Of a stretch of DNA of 64,000 bases, positions 51,968 to 60,555 are shown in pieces; position 1 is the stretch's first letter; every line of letters starts with the position of its first letter. The stretch is from Methyloligella solikamskensis (lineage in GTDB: Bacteria > Pseudomonadota > Alphaproteobacteria > Rhizobiales > Methyloligellaceae), in the NCBI RefSeq assembly GCF_042676065.1, contig NZ_JBHTJO010000001.1, forward strand, positions 1,550,001-1,614,000. The letters run 5' to 3'. Position numbers and translations under genes: made by a program. Below the pieces are notes generated by a model, which worked only from the letters and a program-made list of their open reading frames with translations, had not been told where the DNA came from and searched no databases.

Positions 51968-53194
51968 CTAGGCTGCGAGCAGGCCGCCGATGGCGATCAT
52001 CGCCAGGGTTATTCCCATGGAATAGGCGGTGAGGATGGAAAGCGGCGGGGCGTATTCGCGTTTCAGCCCGAGAGCGACGAACACCAGCATGATGGGCAGC
52101 CAGTCAAGCGCATAGCGTTGGGTGCTGTACTGGGAGAACCCGTTCGAGTGATAGAACAGGGTGACGCCCAGAATGAAGGCGCAGGTGATCAGCCCGATCC
52201 AGAAGGCGCGCGTCCAGCGGGCCAGGAAGGCGAAGAGCAGGGCGGGCGTCACAAGGAAGAGGGCCGCGCCGTTGTTGTCGAACTCCTTCAACTGGGTCAG
52301 GTAGCGCCCGGTGAACTCCACATGGGGTCCCTGGAAGAACATGTAGAAGGCGTTGAAGGGGAAATACTCCAACGCGAAGGGGCCGAGCTCGCGCAGGCGA
52401 TGTTTGATGAAGCCGGGATCCTCGCCGGGCGTGTCCATCGAGATCGGAAAGAGATAGGCGTAGCCGGTCTCCAGCGGCGAGCCGAAGCGCACCCAGTTAT
52501 AGGCGAGATAGGCTGCCACGGCGGCCACGGGGAAGGCGATCAACCGCAAGCCCCGGGCAAAGGCCGCCCGGTCGATATGCCAGAGGGGACGCTCCTCCTC
52601 CATCAGCAGCACGTAGAGGAACGGTAGATAGAGGATCGACATCTGCCGGCACAGGAACGCCAGCGCGATGAACAGCCCGGCGAGCAGCGCGCTGCGGCTG
52701 ATGAGGGTCGCGTAAAGCGCGGCGGTCGTGAACAGGAAAGCCCAGACCTGGGCGAAGAACCAGATGTGGTCGCCGCGGAGGGTGACGAAGATCAGGGGCG
52801 TGGCGAAGAGGACCAGGAGCAGGAACAGCATCCGAAGATCACGGTCCTCGGTAAGCGTGCCGCCGATGCGCCACCAGAGCATGGCCGTGGCGGCGAAGGC
52901 GAACAGGGTGATCGGCATGAAGTAGTGGAAGTCCATGCCGAAGATCGCCACGAAGGGCATGGCGATGATCGCTGGCAGTGGCGGGAAGACGACATAGGCC
53001 TTGCCGTTGTAGATGGCGCAGTCCTCGTCGAAGCAGCCATTCACGTGGAGCTGGCCGTGGAGGAAGGCGTCGGCGAGGGCGACATAGGAGTTGCTGCCCG
53101 GCTCCTCCCGGAACACGGCCATGACGAGGACCGCAAGAAAGAGAAGCGTCAGCCCGGAAAGCAGGGCTGTGATGGTAAAGCGTTGTGCCGTCAT
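51968..53194 (-). CDS. Polytopic membrane glycosyltransferase-like protein
   Basis: A 408-aa integral membrane protein with about ten hydrophobic segments. An acidic motif (REEPGSNSYVALADAFLHGQL) in the first periplasmic loop suits polyprenyl-phosphate-sugar-dependent GT-C enzymes. The large loop has PLETGYAYLFPISMDTPGEDPG. It is not close to a single named family, but the fold resembles GT39/GT87-type mannosyl- or arabinosyltransferases. It lies next to the UbiA and GtrA genes on the opposite strand, so it is a candidate end-user of their lipid-linked sugar. Confidence 0.72.
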   Translation of the reverse strand: MTAQRFTITALLSGLTLLFLAVLVMAVFREEPGSNSYVALADAFLHGQLHVNGCFDEDCAIYNGKAYVVFPPLPAIIAMPFVAIFGMDFHYFMPITLFAFAATAMLWWRIGGTLTEDRDLRMLFLLLVLFATPLIFVTLRGDHIWFFAQVWAFLFTTAALYATLISRSALLAGLFIALAFLCRQMSILYLPFLYVLLMEEERPLWHIDRAAFARGLRLIAFPVAAVAAYLAYNWVRFGSPLETGYAYLFPISMDTPGEDPGFIKHRLRELGPFALEYFPFNAFYMFFQGPHVEFTGRYLTQLKEFDNNGAALFLVTPALLFAFLARWTRAFWIGLITCAFILGVTLFYHSNGFSQYSTQRYALDWLPIMLVFVALGLKREYAPPLSILTAYSMGITLAMIAIGGLLAA

Positions 53195-53416
53195 ATTCCC
53201 TCAGCCTTTGGCCGGGACCTTAGGTGGGAACACACTTCCGAATCGTGAATTTCCCGGTGACCGAGATATTCATCCGGGTTTGGCGTCGTATACGGAGGAA
53301 CCTGCGCAGCTTTTCAGCGGCATTCGGCTTTCTGTCGCAGTGCTGCCCGGTTCCGTTGGCATCAAGCCTCGCCCGTTGTTATACGATTGCTCGCATCTCT
53401 TACTGTCTCCACCGCC

Positions 53417-54646
53417 ATGGGTAGCAAATTAATGTCGATCGTCGCGCGCTCGAAGACTGCCTTCCGGGATTTCGTGCATGCGGAGTCGGCGGGCGGGTTG
53501 GTGCTTATCGGCGCCGCCGCTGTCGGCTTCATCATCGCAAACTCTGCCTGGTCGGAGGACTACACGCACGTCCTCCACACCAAGGTCGGCGGTCTCGATG
53601 TGCTGCATTGGATCAATGACGGTCTGATGGCGCTGTTCTTCCTGCTGGTCGGTCTCGAAATCAAGCGCGAGATGATCGAAGGCCAGCTGAACACCTGGTC
53701 GAAGCGCATCCTGCCTTGCGTCGCGGCGGTCGGTGGCATGATCGTACCGGCGGTCATCTTCATGATCGTCAATTACGACGTGCCGGAGGATTGGCGGGGC
53801 TGGGCGATTCCGACCGCGACCGACATCGCGTTCGCGCTCGGCGTGCTGTCTCTCTTCGGCAACCGGGTGGTGAACTCGCTCAAGGTCTTTCTGACCTCGC
53901 TCGCCATCATCGACGATCTTCTGGCGATCCTGATCATCGCGCTGTTCTATTCCGGCGATCTGTCTCTTCCCTTCCTCGGGGCGGCAGCGGGCGCGGCCGC
54001 TATCTTGTTCCTGATGAACTGGTTCGGCGTGATGCGCATCTGGCCGTATCTGATCGTGGGTGCCGGGCTATGGGCGGCCATGCTGTTTTCCGGCATCCAC
54101 GCGACCCTCGCCGGCGTGATCCTGGCGCTTTCCATTCCGATCGGCGGTGGCCATGAGGCGGTCGGCGAGGACAACGTTCCTTCGCCGCTGCACGACATGG
54201 AGCATGCCCTTGAAAAATGGGTGGCGTTCCTGATCGTGCCAATCTTCGGCCTTGCCAATGCGGGCGTGTCGCTCGCCGGCGTCGGCATCAGTCATCTCAT
54301 CGAGCCGCTGGCGCTGGGCATCATCCTCGGACTGTTCATCGGCAAGCAGCTCGGCATCATGATGACGGTCTGGATCGCGATCAAAACCGGCCTGGCGGCC
54401 TGGCCCGACGGGGCGACCTGGCGGCAGACCTACGGCGTGGCCGTGTTCTGCGGCATTGGCTTCACCATGAGTCTTTTCATCGGCTTGCTGGCGTTCCCCG
54501 ATGTGGAGCGTGAAGAGATCACCAAGCTCGCCGTGCTTGTCGGCTCGCTGCTATCGGTGGCGTTTGGCTCGATGATCTTCCTCTTAGGCGGACGTCAGAC
54601 CCTCGCCGAGGAAGAGGCGGAAGAGGGCCGGGTGCCGCGCTACTAG
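53417..54646 (+). CDS. nhaA: Na+/H+ antiporter NhaA
   Basis: Inner-membrane electrogenic antiporter of about 409 aa that exports Na+ or Li+ and handles alkaline pH. Signature motifs are NDGLMALFFLLVGLEIKRE, PTATDIAFALGVLSLFG, and LAIIDDLLAILIIAL, with the Asp pair that binds the cation, plus a Lys near EKWVAFLIVPIFGLANAGV. An ATG at 53432 is an alternative start; neither has a clear ribosome site. Its TAG stop shares bases with the stop of the convergent FAD monooxygenase gene. Confidence 0.95.
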   Translation: MGSKLMSIVARSKTAFRDFVHAESAGGLVLIGAAAVGFIIANSAWSEDYTHVLHTKVGGLDVLHWINDGLMALFFLLVGLEIKREMIEGQLNTWSKRILPCVAAVGGMIVPAVIFMIVNYDVPEDWRGWAIPTATDIAFALGVLSLFGNRVVNSLKVFLTSLAIIDDLLAILIIALFYSGDLSLPFLGAAAGAAAILFLMNWFGVMRIWPYLIVGAGLWAAMLFSGIHATLAGVILALSIPIGGGHEAVGEDNVPSPLHDMEHALEKWVAFLIVPIFGLANAGVSLAGVGISHLIEPLALGIILGLFIGKQLGIMMTVWIAIKTGLAAWPDGATWRQTYGVAVFCGIGFTMSLFIGLLAFPDVEREEITKLAVLVGSLLSVAFGSMIFLLGGRQTLAEEEAEEGRVPRY

Positions 54647-55794
54647 GCGCCGTAGAGCCAGTCGAACTGGCCGAGAGCCTTTTCCGCCGATTGCCTGGAA
54701 ATCGCAAGATTGCGCGCCGCGGCGAAAGGCTGGCCGAGGTGGTAGATCCGTCCCAGCCTGGCCGACTGACGCGTGACGCGGGCGGCGCGCACCCGCCGCA
54801 TGGCTTCGTAATGAGAAATCGCCTTGGCCGGATCGTCGCGGGAGTCCGCGAGTGCGTCGGCAAGGGCCACGGCATCCTCGATGGCCAAGGCCGCGCCCTG
54901 GGCCATGAAGGGCAGCACCGGATGGGCCGCATCGCCGAGAAGCGCGACGCGCTGGGTCGTCCAGCGCCGCAGCCCGTGCAGCCGATAGAGAGACCATTGC
55001 CGCCAGGTGCCCGCACGGCCGAGCAGGTCGCGGGCTGAATCGTGCCACTGGGTGGCAGCGCGCGTGACGTCCTCGGCGCGGGCTTCGGCGTTCCAGCCTT
55101 GCTGTGGCTGGCCGCCATGGGAGGCGAACACCACATTCAGCGCCTCGCCCCGTGCGACGGGGTAGGTGACGAGATGGCTGCCCCGGCCGAGCCACAAGGT
55201 CACCACCGGCGCATCGAAGGGGGCGGGAAGGTCCGTTGCCGGCAGCATGCTGCGGGCCGCCGTATGGCCGGTAAAGACGAGATGGGAGGTGGGGGCGATG
55301 GATTTGCGGACCGACGACCAGATACCGTCGGCGCCGATCAGCAGCTTCGTCTTTATCTCCCAGGGCCCCTTGAGGGCCACGTGGTCGTTCTGCTCGGCGA
55401 CATGAGCGACATTGAAGCGATCGTGCAGCTCGATCCGTCCGGAGGCTTCACTGGCTTCGAAGAGGGCGCGTGCCAGGTCGGCCCGACGCATGGCGAGATA
55501 AGGCACCCCGTAGCGCTCCTCATAGGCCTTTCCGAAGGGGAGCTGCTTCAGCCGCTTTCCCGAATAAGCGTCGAAGATATGCAGGGCCGCGGGGCGGACG
55601 GCCTCGGCCTCGATGGCTTCGCGCATGCCCAGCGTCTCCAGACGGCGCACCGCATTGGCGCCCAGCTGAATGCCGGCGCCGAGCTCTTCTGCGAAGCCGC
55701 CGCGCTCCAGAACGCGAGAGGGTATACCGTGGCGTGCGAGCGCAAGCGCCGTGGTGAGCCCGCCGATACCGCCCCCGGCGATTGTCAGCGGCAT
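54643..55794 (-). CDS. FAD-dependent aromatic-ring monooxygenase family protein
   Basis: A 383-aa group A flavoprotein hydroxylase. The N-terminal Rossmann motif is IAGGGIGGLTTALALARHG. The DG motif is LIGADGIWSSVRK, and the GD motif is LLGDAAHPVLPFMAQGAALAIEDA. The substrate is unknown; salicylate or 3-hydroxybenzoate hydroxylases are the closest types in my memory. The ATG at 55794 starts the fold. It is 26 bases after a zinc-finger gene and overlaps nhaA by four bases at the stops (CTAG). Confidence 0.9.
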   Translation of the reverse strand: MPLTIAGGGIGGLTTALALARHGIPSRVLERGGFAEELGAGIQLGANAVRRLETLGMREAIEAEAVRPAALHIFDAYSGKRLKQLPFGKAYEERYGVPYLAMRRADLARALFEASEASGRIELHDRFNVAHVAEQNDHVALKGPWEIKTKLLIGADGIWSSVRKSIAPTSHLVFTGHTAARSMLPATDLPAPFDAPVVTLWLGRGSHLVTYPVARGEALNVVFASHGGQPQQGWNAEARAEDVTRAATQWHDSARDLLGRAGTWRQWSLYRLHGLRRWTTQRVALLGDAAHPVLPFMAQGAALAIEDAVALADALADSRDDPAKAISHYEAMRRVRAARVTRQSARLGRIYHLGQPFAAARNLAISRQSAEKALGQFDWLYGA

Positions 55795-55820
55795 GACGTC
55801 ACTGCTCACGTGGGAAGGTC

Positions 55821-56075
55821 TTATGCGCCTGCAGGCTCGGTCGCCACATAGACGCAAGCCTCAGGTTCGGTTTCTTCCGGCGCGAGCTCCGGATCGTAGA
55901 TGTAGAGCGTGGAGCAGTAGGGGCACACGAGCTGGGTGCCGCTGCCCATGTCGAGGAAGACATGAGGATGATCGAAGGGCGGCGAGGCGCCCATGCACTG
56001 GAACTCTTTGACGCCGATCTTTATGCGATCGACTCCCTTATCGTTGACGTAATGGGGCACCACTGTTTGTGCCAT
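55821..56075 (-). CDS. Zinc-finger CHCC domain protein (NDUFS6-like)
   Basis: An 84-aa protein with one CHCC-type zinc site: Cys near 27 (QCMGASP), His near 35-37 (DHPHVF), and the Cys pair in VCPYCSTLY. The same domain in mitochondrial NDUFS6 helps assemble complex I, and alphaproteobacteria keep a stand-alone version. A role in respiratory complex I is therefore possible. It is 26 bases upstream of the FAD monooxygenase gene. Confidence 0.88.
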   Translation of the reverse strand: MAQTVVPHYVNDKGVDRIKIGVKEFQCMGASPPFDHPHVFLDMGSGTQLVCPYCSTLYIYDPELAPEETEPEACVYVATEPAGA

Positions 56076-56151
56076 GTCTCGCGTCCCTGTTTACTCGGCG
56101 CTTTCGATGACGATCAGCATAATGGCCCGAAGGGGCGGATGGTAGGGGCGA

Positions 56152-56934
56152 ATGCAAGACTCGCTGGTTGAAGATTCCAACTTCGCAGAATTCGATTCAG
56201 ACGGCGTGACGATCCACTATCTGGATGTCGGCGAGGGCGATCCCGTCCTGCTGATCCATGGCTTCGCCTCCAATATCGAGGCGAACTGGGTCGCGACGGG
56301 CTGGGTCAGGACGCTTGTCGATGCGGGCAAGCGCGTGATCGCGATCGACAACCGCGGCCACGGGAAGAGCGAGAAGCTCTACGACCCGGAGCGCTACGGG
56401 GCGCCGGCCATGGCGGAGGATGCTGTGCGGCTGATGGACCGTCTCGGCATCGAGCGCGCCGATATCATCGGCTATTCCATGGGCGCGCGCATCGCCGCCT
56501 TCCTGACCTTCGCCCATCCGGAGAGGGTGCGTAGCCTGGTCTTCGGCGGTCTCGGGATCACCATGGTGCGCGGCATGATCGGGGCAGGGCCGCTGGCCCA
56601 TGCCCTGGAGCAGCCCAGCATCGACGACGTCACCAACGCCACGGCGCGCTCCTTCCGGCGCTTCGCAGAATCCACCAAGAGCGACCTCAACGCGCTCGCC
56701 GCCTGCATGCGCGGACCGCGCGAAAAGGTGAAACCGGAGGCGCTGGCGGAGATTTCCGTACCCGTCTTCGTCGTGGTGGGCAGCGAAGATGTGATCGGCG
56801 GATCCCCGGGAGAGCTTGCAGCTCTCATCCCGAATTCCCAATATCTTGAATTGAAAGGCCGCGATCACATGAAGGCGGTTGGAGATAAGGAATTCAAACG
56901 GGCCGTACTCGACTTTTTAAGAGAGCGGCGTTAA
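56152..56934 (+). CDS. Alpha/beta-fold hydrolase
   Basis: A 260-aa hydrolase. The oxyanion loop is LLIHGFASNIEANW, and the nucleophile elbow is GYSMGARIA (Ser near 115). The acid is in VVGSEDVIGG and the His in KGRDHMKAV. The enzyme has no signal peptide. The substrate is not determinable. The next gene, cysE, is 76 bases downstream on the same strand. Confidence 0.9.
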   Translation: MQDSLVEDSNFAEFDSDGVTIHYLDVGEGDPVLLIHGFASNIEANWVATGWVRTLVDAGKRVIAIDNRGHGKSEKLYDPERYGAPAMAEDAVRLMDRLGIERADIIGYSMGARIAAFLTFAHPERVRSLVFGGLGITMVRGMIGAGPLAHALEQPSIDDVTNATARSFRRFAESTKSDLNALAACMRGPREKVKPEALAEISVPVFVVVGSEDVIGGSPGELAALIPNSQYLELKGRDHMKAVGDKEFKRAVLDFLRERR

Positions 56935-57010
56935 GCCAGCCCCTAGCCACCCCTGATGGCCGTGGCTATTGGAGAAGCGGCCAGTTTGAAAGCGGCTAAG
57001 AGGTTTAGCC

Positions 57011-57850
57011 ATGCACAAGACTGCAGCGGCACGGCGGCCGGAGCTCAAGAGGGTCGATCCCATCTGGAGCCGGCTGCAGGACGAAGCGGAGCAGGTTCGC
57101 GCCAACGAGCCGGCGCTCGCCGGATTCGTCTACGCGACCATCCTCAGCCATGCGAGCCTGGAGGATGCGCTCTGCCACCGCCTGTCCCAGCGCCTGCAGC
57201 ATACCGTCGGCGACGCTGGCCTGCTGAATCGCACCTTTCTTGAGGTGATCGAGGCGGCGCCGGAGGTCGGCGAGGATGTGCGGGCGGATCTTGCCGCGTG
57301 GGCGACCCGCGATCCGGCCTGCGAGCGGGTGATCGAGCCGCTGCTCTATTTCAAGGGCTTCCATGCGCTGGAGACCTACCGTCTGTCCCATATCCTTTGG
57401 CATATGGGCCGCCGGGATCTGGCGCTCTATCTCCAGAGCCAGGCCAGCCGGGTGTTTGCCGTGGATATCCATCCCGCGGCGCAGATCGGCAAGGGCATCA
57501 TGATCGACCATGCGACCGGCATCGTGATCGGCGAGACGGCCGTGGTCGGCGACAATTGCTCGCTTCTGCACGGCGTGACGCTTGGCGGCACGGGCAATGA
57601 GAGCGGCGACCGCCATCCCAAGATCGGCACCGGCGTAATGCTGGGGGCCGGAGCCAAGGTTCTCGGCAATATTAAAATCGGCGATTGCGTCCGCGTGGCG
57701 GCCGGCAGCGTTGTGCTGAAGGACGTTCCGGCCCGCCGTACCGTGGCGGGCGTTCCGGCCCGCGAGATCGGTTTTGCGGGCTGCGAGGAGCCGGCCATCG
57801 CCATGGACCAGTTCGTGGCCGGCATCGTCGACGATGCCGATTCTGAGTGA
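57011..57850 (+). CDS. cysE: Serine O-acetyltransferase
   Basis: A 279-aa enzyme that makes O-acetylserine for cysteine synthesis. An N-terminal helical domain (about 10-140) is followed by the left-handed beta-helix (about 160-260) of hexapeptide repeats, with PAAQIGKGIMIDHATGIVIGET and the coenzyme A site region GGTGNESGDRHPKIG. The His and Asp of the active site are in DIHPAA and DHATG. The C-terminal Met-Ile tail that gives cysteine feedback in Escherichia coli is not conserved. Confidence 0.95.
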   Translation: MHKTAAARRPELKRVDPIWSRLQDEAEQVRANEPALAGFVYATILSHASLEDALCHRLSQRLQHTVGDAGLLNRTFLEVIEAAPEVGEDVRADLAAWATRDPACERVIEPLLYFKGFHALETYRLSHILWHMGRRDLALYLQSQASRVFAVDIHPAAQIGKGIMIDHATGIVIGETAVVGDNCSLLHGVTLGGTGNESGDRHPKIGTGVMLGAGAKVLGNIKIGDCVRVAAGSVVLKDVPARRTVAGVPAREIGFAGCEEPAIAMDQFVAGIVDDADSE

Positions 57851-57921
57851 GCGGCCGGACCGTCCGGCTGCTTCCTACCGCTTAAATCAAAGCGCCCGCT
57901 TGGGCGCATGAAGGAGTTTTC

Positions 57922-58137
57922 GTGACCCGGGAAGAAATCATCAAGCTCGAACAGTATCTCCAGAAGAAGTTCCAGCTTCCCTCCCTGGAGGTTCGGCAGC
58001 GGCCCCAAAAGGACGACTCCTCCGAGGTTTATATCGGCGACGAGTTTATCGGCGTGCTGTTCCGCGACGACGATGACGACGATCTGGCTTACCAGTTCCA
58101 GATGGCGATCCTCGACTTCGATCTGGCCGGAGGCTAG
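57922..58137 (+). CDS. DUF3126 family protein
   Basis: A 71-aa acidic protein typical of alphaproteobacteria, with unknown function. The pattern TREEIIKLEQYLQKKF and YIGDEFIGVLFRDDDDDD is distinctive. The start is GTG with AAGGAG upstream. A GCGCCC-GCTT-GGGCGC hairpin (57892-57907) lies just before the ribosome site and may affect expression. A terminator follows. It is 71 bases downstream of cysE. Confidence 0.88.
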   Translation: MTREEIIKLEQYLQKKFQLPSLEVRQRPQKDDSSEVYIGDEFIGVLFRDDDDDDLAYQFQMAILDFDLAGG

Positions 58138-58189
58138 GGGCTTTCGGAGGGCCTCACAGGCTCTGACCAAAATCTTATCGAACGCGTCT

Positions 58190-58215
58190 AAGCCGTTCTT
58201 TTGGAGCGGCTTTTT
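58190..58215 (+). terminator. Rho-independent terminator after the DUF3126 gene
   Basis: AAGCCGTTC and GAGCGGCTT form a nine-pair stem around TTTTG and run into five T, 52 bases after the stop. Confidence 0.85.
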
Positions 58216-58319
58216 CGTGTCCGGCTTTCGATGGTTAACCAAGGGTAAAGATAATATCCACCGTCGCCGCTCTCCTGGATAAACTTCCTAAAATTCAGGG
58301 AAAATTCTAGGGGGCGTTG

Positions 58320-58631
58320 ATGTCCACCCTTGGCGTCAATCTTTACATCATGGCCGTTGGATTCGTGACGGCGGGGATCATCTCAAGCTTCGTTCAGCTT
58401 GTGTCCGGCAAGCCTGCGCGCTTCGAGCTGGCGCCTGAAACCCTGGTGGGATCGATCGGCGGCGTGATGCTCGGGCTGACCGCAGGACCCGCCATCCTGA
58501 TGCGCAATGCCTGGCGCGGCATGCGGATCGAGGCGAGGCCACCCTTCTGGTTCGTGCTTTCGCTGATGATCGCCGGCGTGTGGAGCCTTTTCTCCGGCGC
58601 CATCGTTCTCGTCGTCCTGATCAACGTCTAG
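58320..58631 (+). CDS. Small conserved membrane protein
   Basis: A 103-aa protein with three hydrophobic segments (about 5-28, 42-64, 78-102) and a basic loop (RNAWRGMRIEARPP). Proteins of this kind occur in alphaproteobacteria, but I know no function. The ATG at 58320 has AGGGGG upstream; an in-frame TTG one codon earlier is less likely. It stands between two hairpins. Confidence 0.7.
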   Translation: MSTLGVNLYIMAVGFVTAGIISSFVQLVSGKPARFELAPETLVGSIGGVMLGLTAGPAILMRNAWRGMRIEARPPFWFVLSLMIAGVWSLFSGAIVLVVLINV

Positions 58632-58667
58632 CCGAAGCACGCGCCTGACAGACTCCGGATAAGAAAA

Positions 58668-58696
58668 GAGCCGGTCTCTGCTTGAGAGACCGGCTC
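58668..58696. terminator. Long perfect hairpin between convergent genes
   Basis: GAGCCGGTCTCT and AGAGACCGGCTC form a 12-bp stem with a five-base loop, 36 bases after the small membrane protein stop and 104 before the convergent BTLCP gene. There is no T-run. Confidence 0.6.
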
Positions 58697-58800
58697 AGTC
58701 CAGCCCGGCTGGGTCGGGGATGGGTGGGATGATCGCCGGGCTTCGGGGGGGGCTGCCATGTTCTGTGCGGCCGTCACTGCGGCCTCTCGGGCGTTTCTCC

Positions 58801-59451
58801 TTAGTTGCTCTGGGACGCGGAGACCGGTGTCTGGCCTTCCTGCTCCGGCGGCACCAGCGAGATCCAGATCAGCGGATTGCGCTCGGACTGCCGCTTGACG
58901 AAGCTGTAGGGCGTATCGCGCCAGGGCATGATCGCCTTCTGCTTATTGTCGAGGACGAGATCGCCCTGATCGGTGCGGACGGTGAGGACGGCGTGGCCCT
59001 CATTGTTCTCGTCGCGCACCACGGTGATGAGCAGGGCGGAGGTCGGCCAGCCGCGCTGCAGAAGCATCTTCCGCTTCAAAAGAACGTAATCTTCGCAATC
59101 GCCGCTGCCGGCCGGATAGGTCCAGCGCTCGGTCTCGCCGTAGAGCTCGAGATCGGTTTTCGGCGCCACGGCCTCGTTGACCATGCGGTTGATGCTGACC
59201 AGCTCGGCCGCGCGGTCCTCGGTCAAGGCGATGCGTCCGGCGAAGCGGCGCACCGGTGCGCAGTCGGCGCGATGCAGACGGCAAAAATTCACATAACCGA
59301 TTGGCGGTAAAGTCTCGGAAAAGGTTTGCATCTGCGTAACCTTTTCGACCGCCTGTCCAGGCTCCAAGGAAATGACCCGTTCATTGGTCGCCTCGGCAGA
59401 AAAGGATGATGCAGACATCAAAAGTGCAAGTCCTAAAGCAAAGTGCCTCAT
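58801..59451 (-). CDS. Transglutaminase-like cysteine protease (BTLCP, peptidase C93)
   Basis: An exported 216-aa predicted periplasmic protease. A signal peptide (about 1-22, ending AEA) precedes the C93 core. The catalytic Cys is in GSGDCEDYVLLKR, the His in NEGHAVLTV and the Asp in LVLDNKQ. LapG, which cuts large adhesins under c-di-GMP control, belongs to this family, but many alphaproteobacterial members have other or unknown roles. No LapD or adhesin gene is adjacent. The gene is downstream of a PilZ gene on the same strand, with two perfect palindromes between. Confidence 0.88.
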   Translation of the reverse strand: MRHFALGLALLMSASSFSAEATNERVISLEPGQAVEKVTQMQTFSETLPPIGYVNFCRLHRADCAPVRRFAGRIALTEDRAAELVSINRMVNEAVAPKTDLELYGETERWTYPAGSGDCEDYVLLKRKMLLQRGWPTSALLITVVRDENNEGHAVLTVRTDQGDLVLDNKQKAIMPWRDTPYSFVKRQSERNPLIWISLVPPEQEGQTPVSASQSN

Positions 59452-59548
59452 TTCAGCCCCCGTTTATTCTTGATGGGGACTGTCTCACAAAGATTTTTAC
59501 ATCCGAATAAGTCGGAAAATTCGTTTCAACGCGAAGTCGAGATAAATT

Positions 59549-59595
59549 TGTCTAAAATTTTAGACAGTCTGGCCGTTCGATAAAATTTTATCGAA
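59549..59595. promoter_or_regulatory. Pair of perfect AT-rich palindromes upstream of the BTLCP gene
   Basis: TGTCTAAAATTTTAGACA (59549-59566) and TTCGATAAAATTTTATCGAA (59576-59595) share the centre TAAAATTTTA and have centres 28 bases apart. They lie 98-144 bases before the BTLCP start and after the PilZ gene. They could be operators or a paired terminator structure; in an otherwise GC-rich genome they stand out. Confidence 0.6.
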
Positions 59596-59728
59596 TTTGG
59601 TACAAAGCATAAACCAAACGGGAAAATCGCAGCATCGAGCGCCGCCGGGGCAGAGCGCCGGCGAAAAGAAGCGGATTCTAAGAGGTCGAGAGAGCTAGAA
59701 GCCCCGGCGGTGCGCCGGGGACGAATAC

Positions 59729-60409
59729 TTACCCGAAGGACTGCTCGATACTGTCCGGGTTCTGGACGCTGGCGAACTGGATGGCCACGCCCTTCTCGTG
59801 CTGGCGCACGATGAAACCACGCATGCGGCCCAGCACGACAACGGTGCCGATGGGTGGCTTGCGGTCGACGGCAATGGATGCGCCGCTCAAGGATACGTCG
59901 ATCACCCTGCAGTCCAGGGTCTCGCCATTGGGAAGAATGAGCTTGGATTGCGGCTGGGCCGGCACTTTGCGCTCATGGGCGCGGGTGTCTGAGGAGAGGC
60001 CGAGATTTTCCTCGTTGACCGCCCAGGTCAGGAGGTTCGCGATCTTCTCCCGGCGCACCGGGGTGGCGGTGATCTCTATGGCGAAGCCGCCTTCGAAGCA
60101 GCGAACGACGGTGCCTTCGATGCGGCCGAAATTATCGAGATAGGCGACGATGCGCTCGCCCTTCTCACAGGCGACCGGGGCCAGCATGGCCATGCCGCCA
60201 GCAGACATGTTGATGATGCGGCAGGGGAATTCCTGCTTATCTTCGCGCATGAAGCGGCCGAAGATCCGCACGTTCACACGACGGTACTGCCGGCGATCTT
60301 CAACGATCTTGGGAGATTTGCGGTCGGCACTAGCGGTCGGCTCAACATCGTTGTGCGACCTTGGCTTGTGTCTGACCGGTGCTTCCTCGGTGTTGGGCGC
60401 GCTTATCAT
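59729..60409 (-). CDS. Tandem PilZ-domain protein
   Basis: A 226-aa soluble protein with two PilZ domains. In the first (about 35-120), RRQYRRVNVR and the Asn-Met-Ser-Ala-Gly-Gly stretch match the c-di-GMP motif RxxxR and (D/N)xSxxG. In the second (about 145-225), IDVSLSGASI carries DxSxxG, but a matching RxxxR is weak, so only the first may bind. It would act as a c-di-GMP receptor. A palindrome lies upstream. Confidence 0.88.
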   Translation of the reverse strand: MISAPNTEEAPVRHKPRSHNDVEPTASADRKSPKIVEDRRQYRRVNVRIFGRFMREDKQEFPCRIINMSAGGMAMLAPVACEKGERIVAYLDNFGRIEGTVVRCFEGGFAIEITATPVRREKIANLLTWAVNEENLGLSSDTRAHERKVPAQPQSKLILPNGETLDCRVIDVSLSGASIAVDRKPPIGTVVVLGRMRGFIVRQHEKGVAIQFASVQNPDSIEQSFG

Positions 60410-60486
60410 TTTTGGACCCTCGCCGCGGTTCCCATGGCGGCGGTATTCATGAGGAGCCTCTGTCCAGCGTGCCCAACCTAGGCCTT

Positions 60487-60500
60487 CTTCGTTAACGAAG
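60487..60500. promoter_or_regulatory. Perfect 14-bp palindrome upstream of the PilZ gene
   Basis: CTTCGTTAACGAAG lies 78 bases upstream of the PilZ start, between it and the end of the PAS gene. It may be an operator or a small hairpin. Confidence 0.35.
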
Positions 60501-60555
60501 GAATAAACGCCTGTAAGAAATAAAAAATCGTCGCTTCGGCGTGGGGTGGGGCGCC

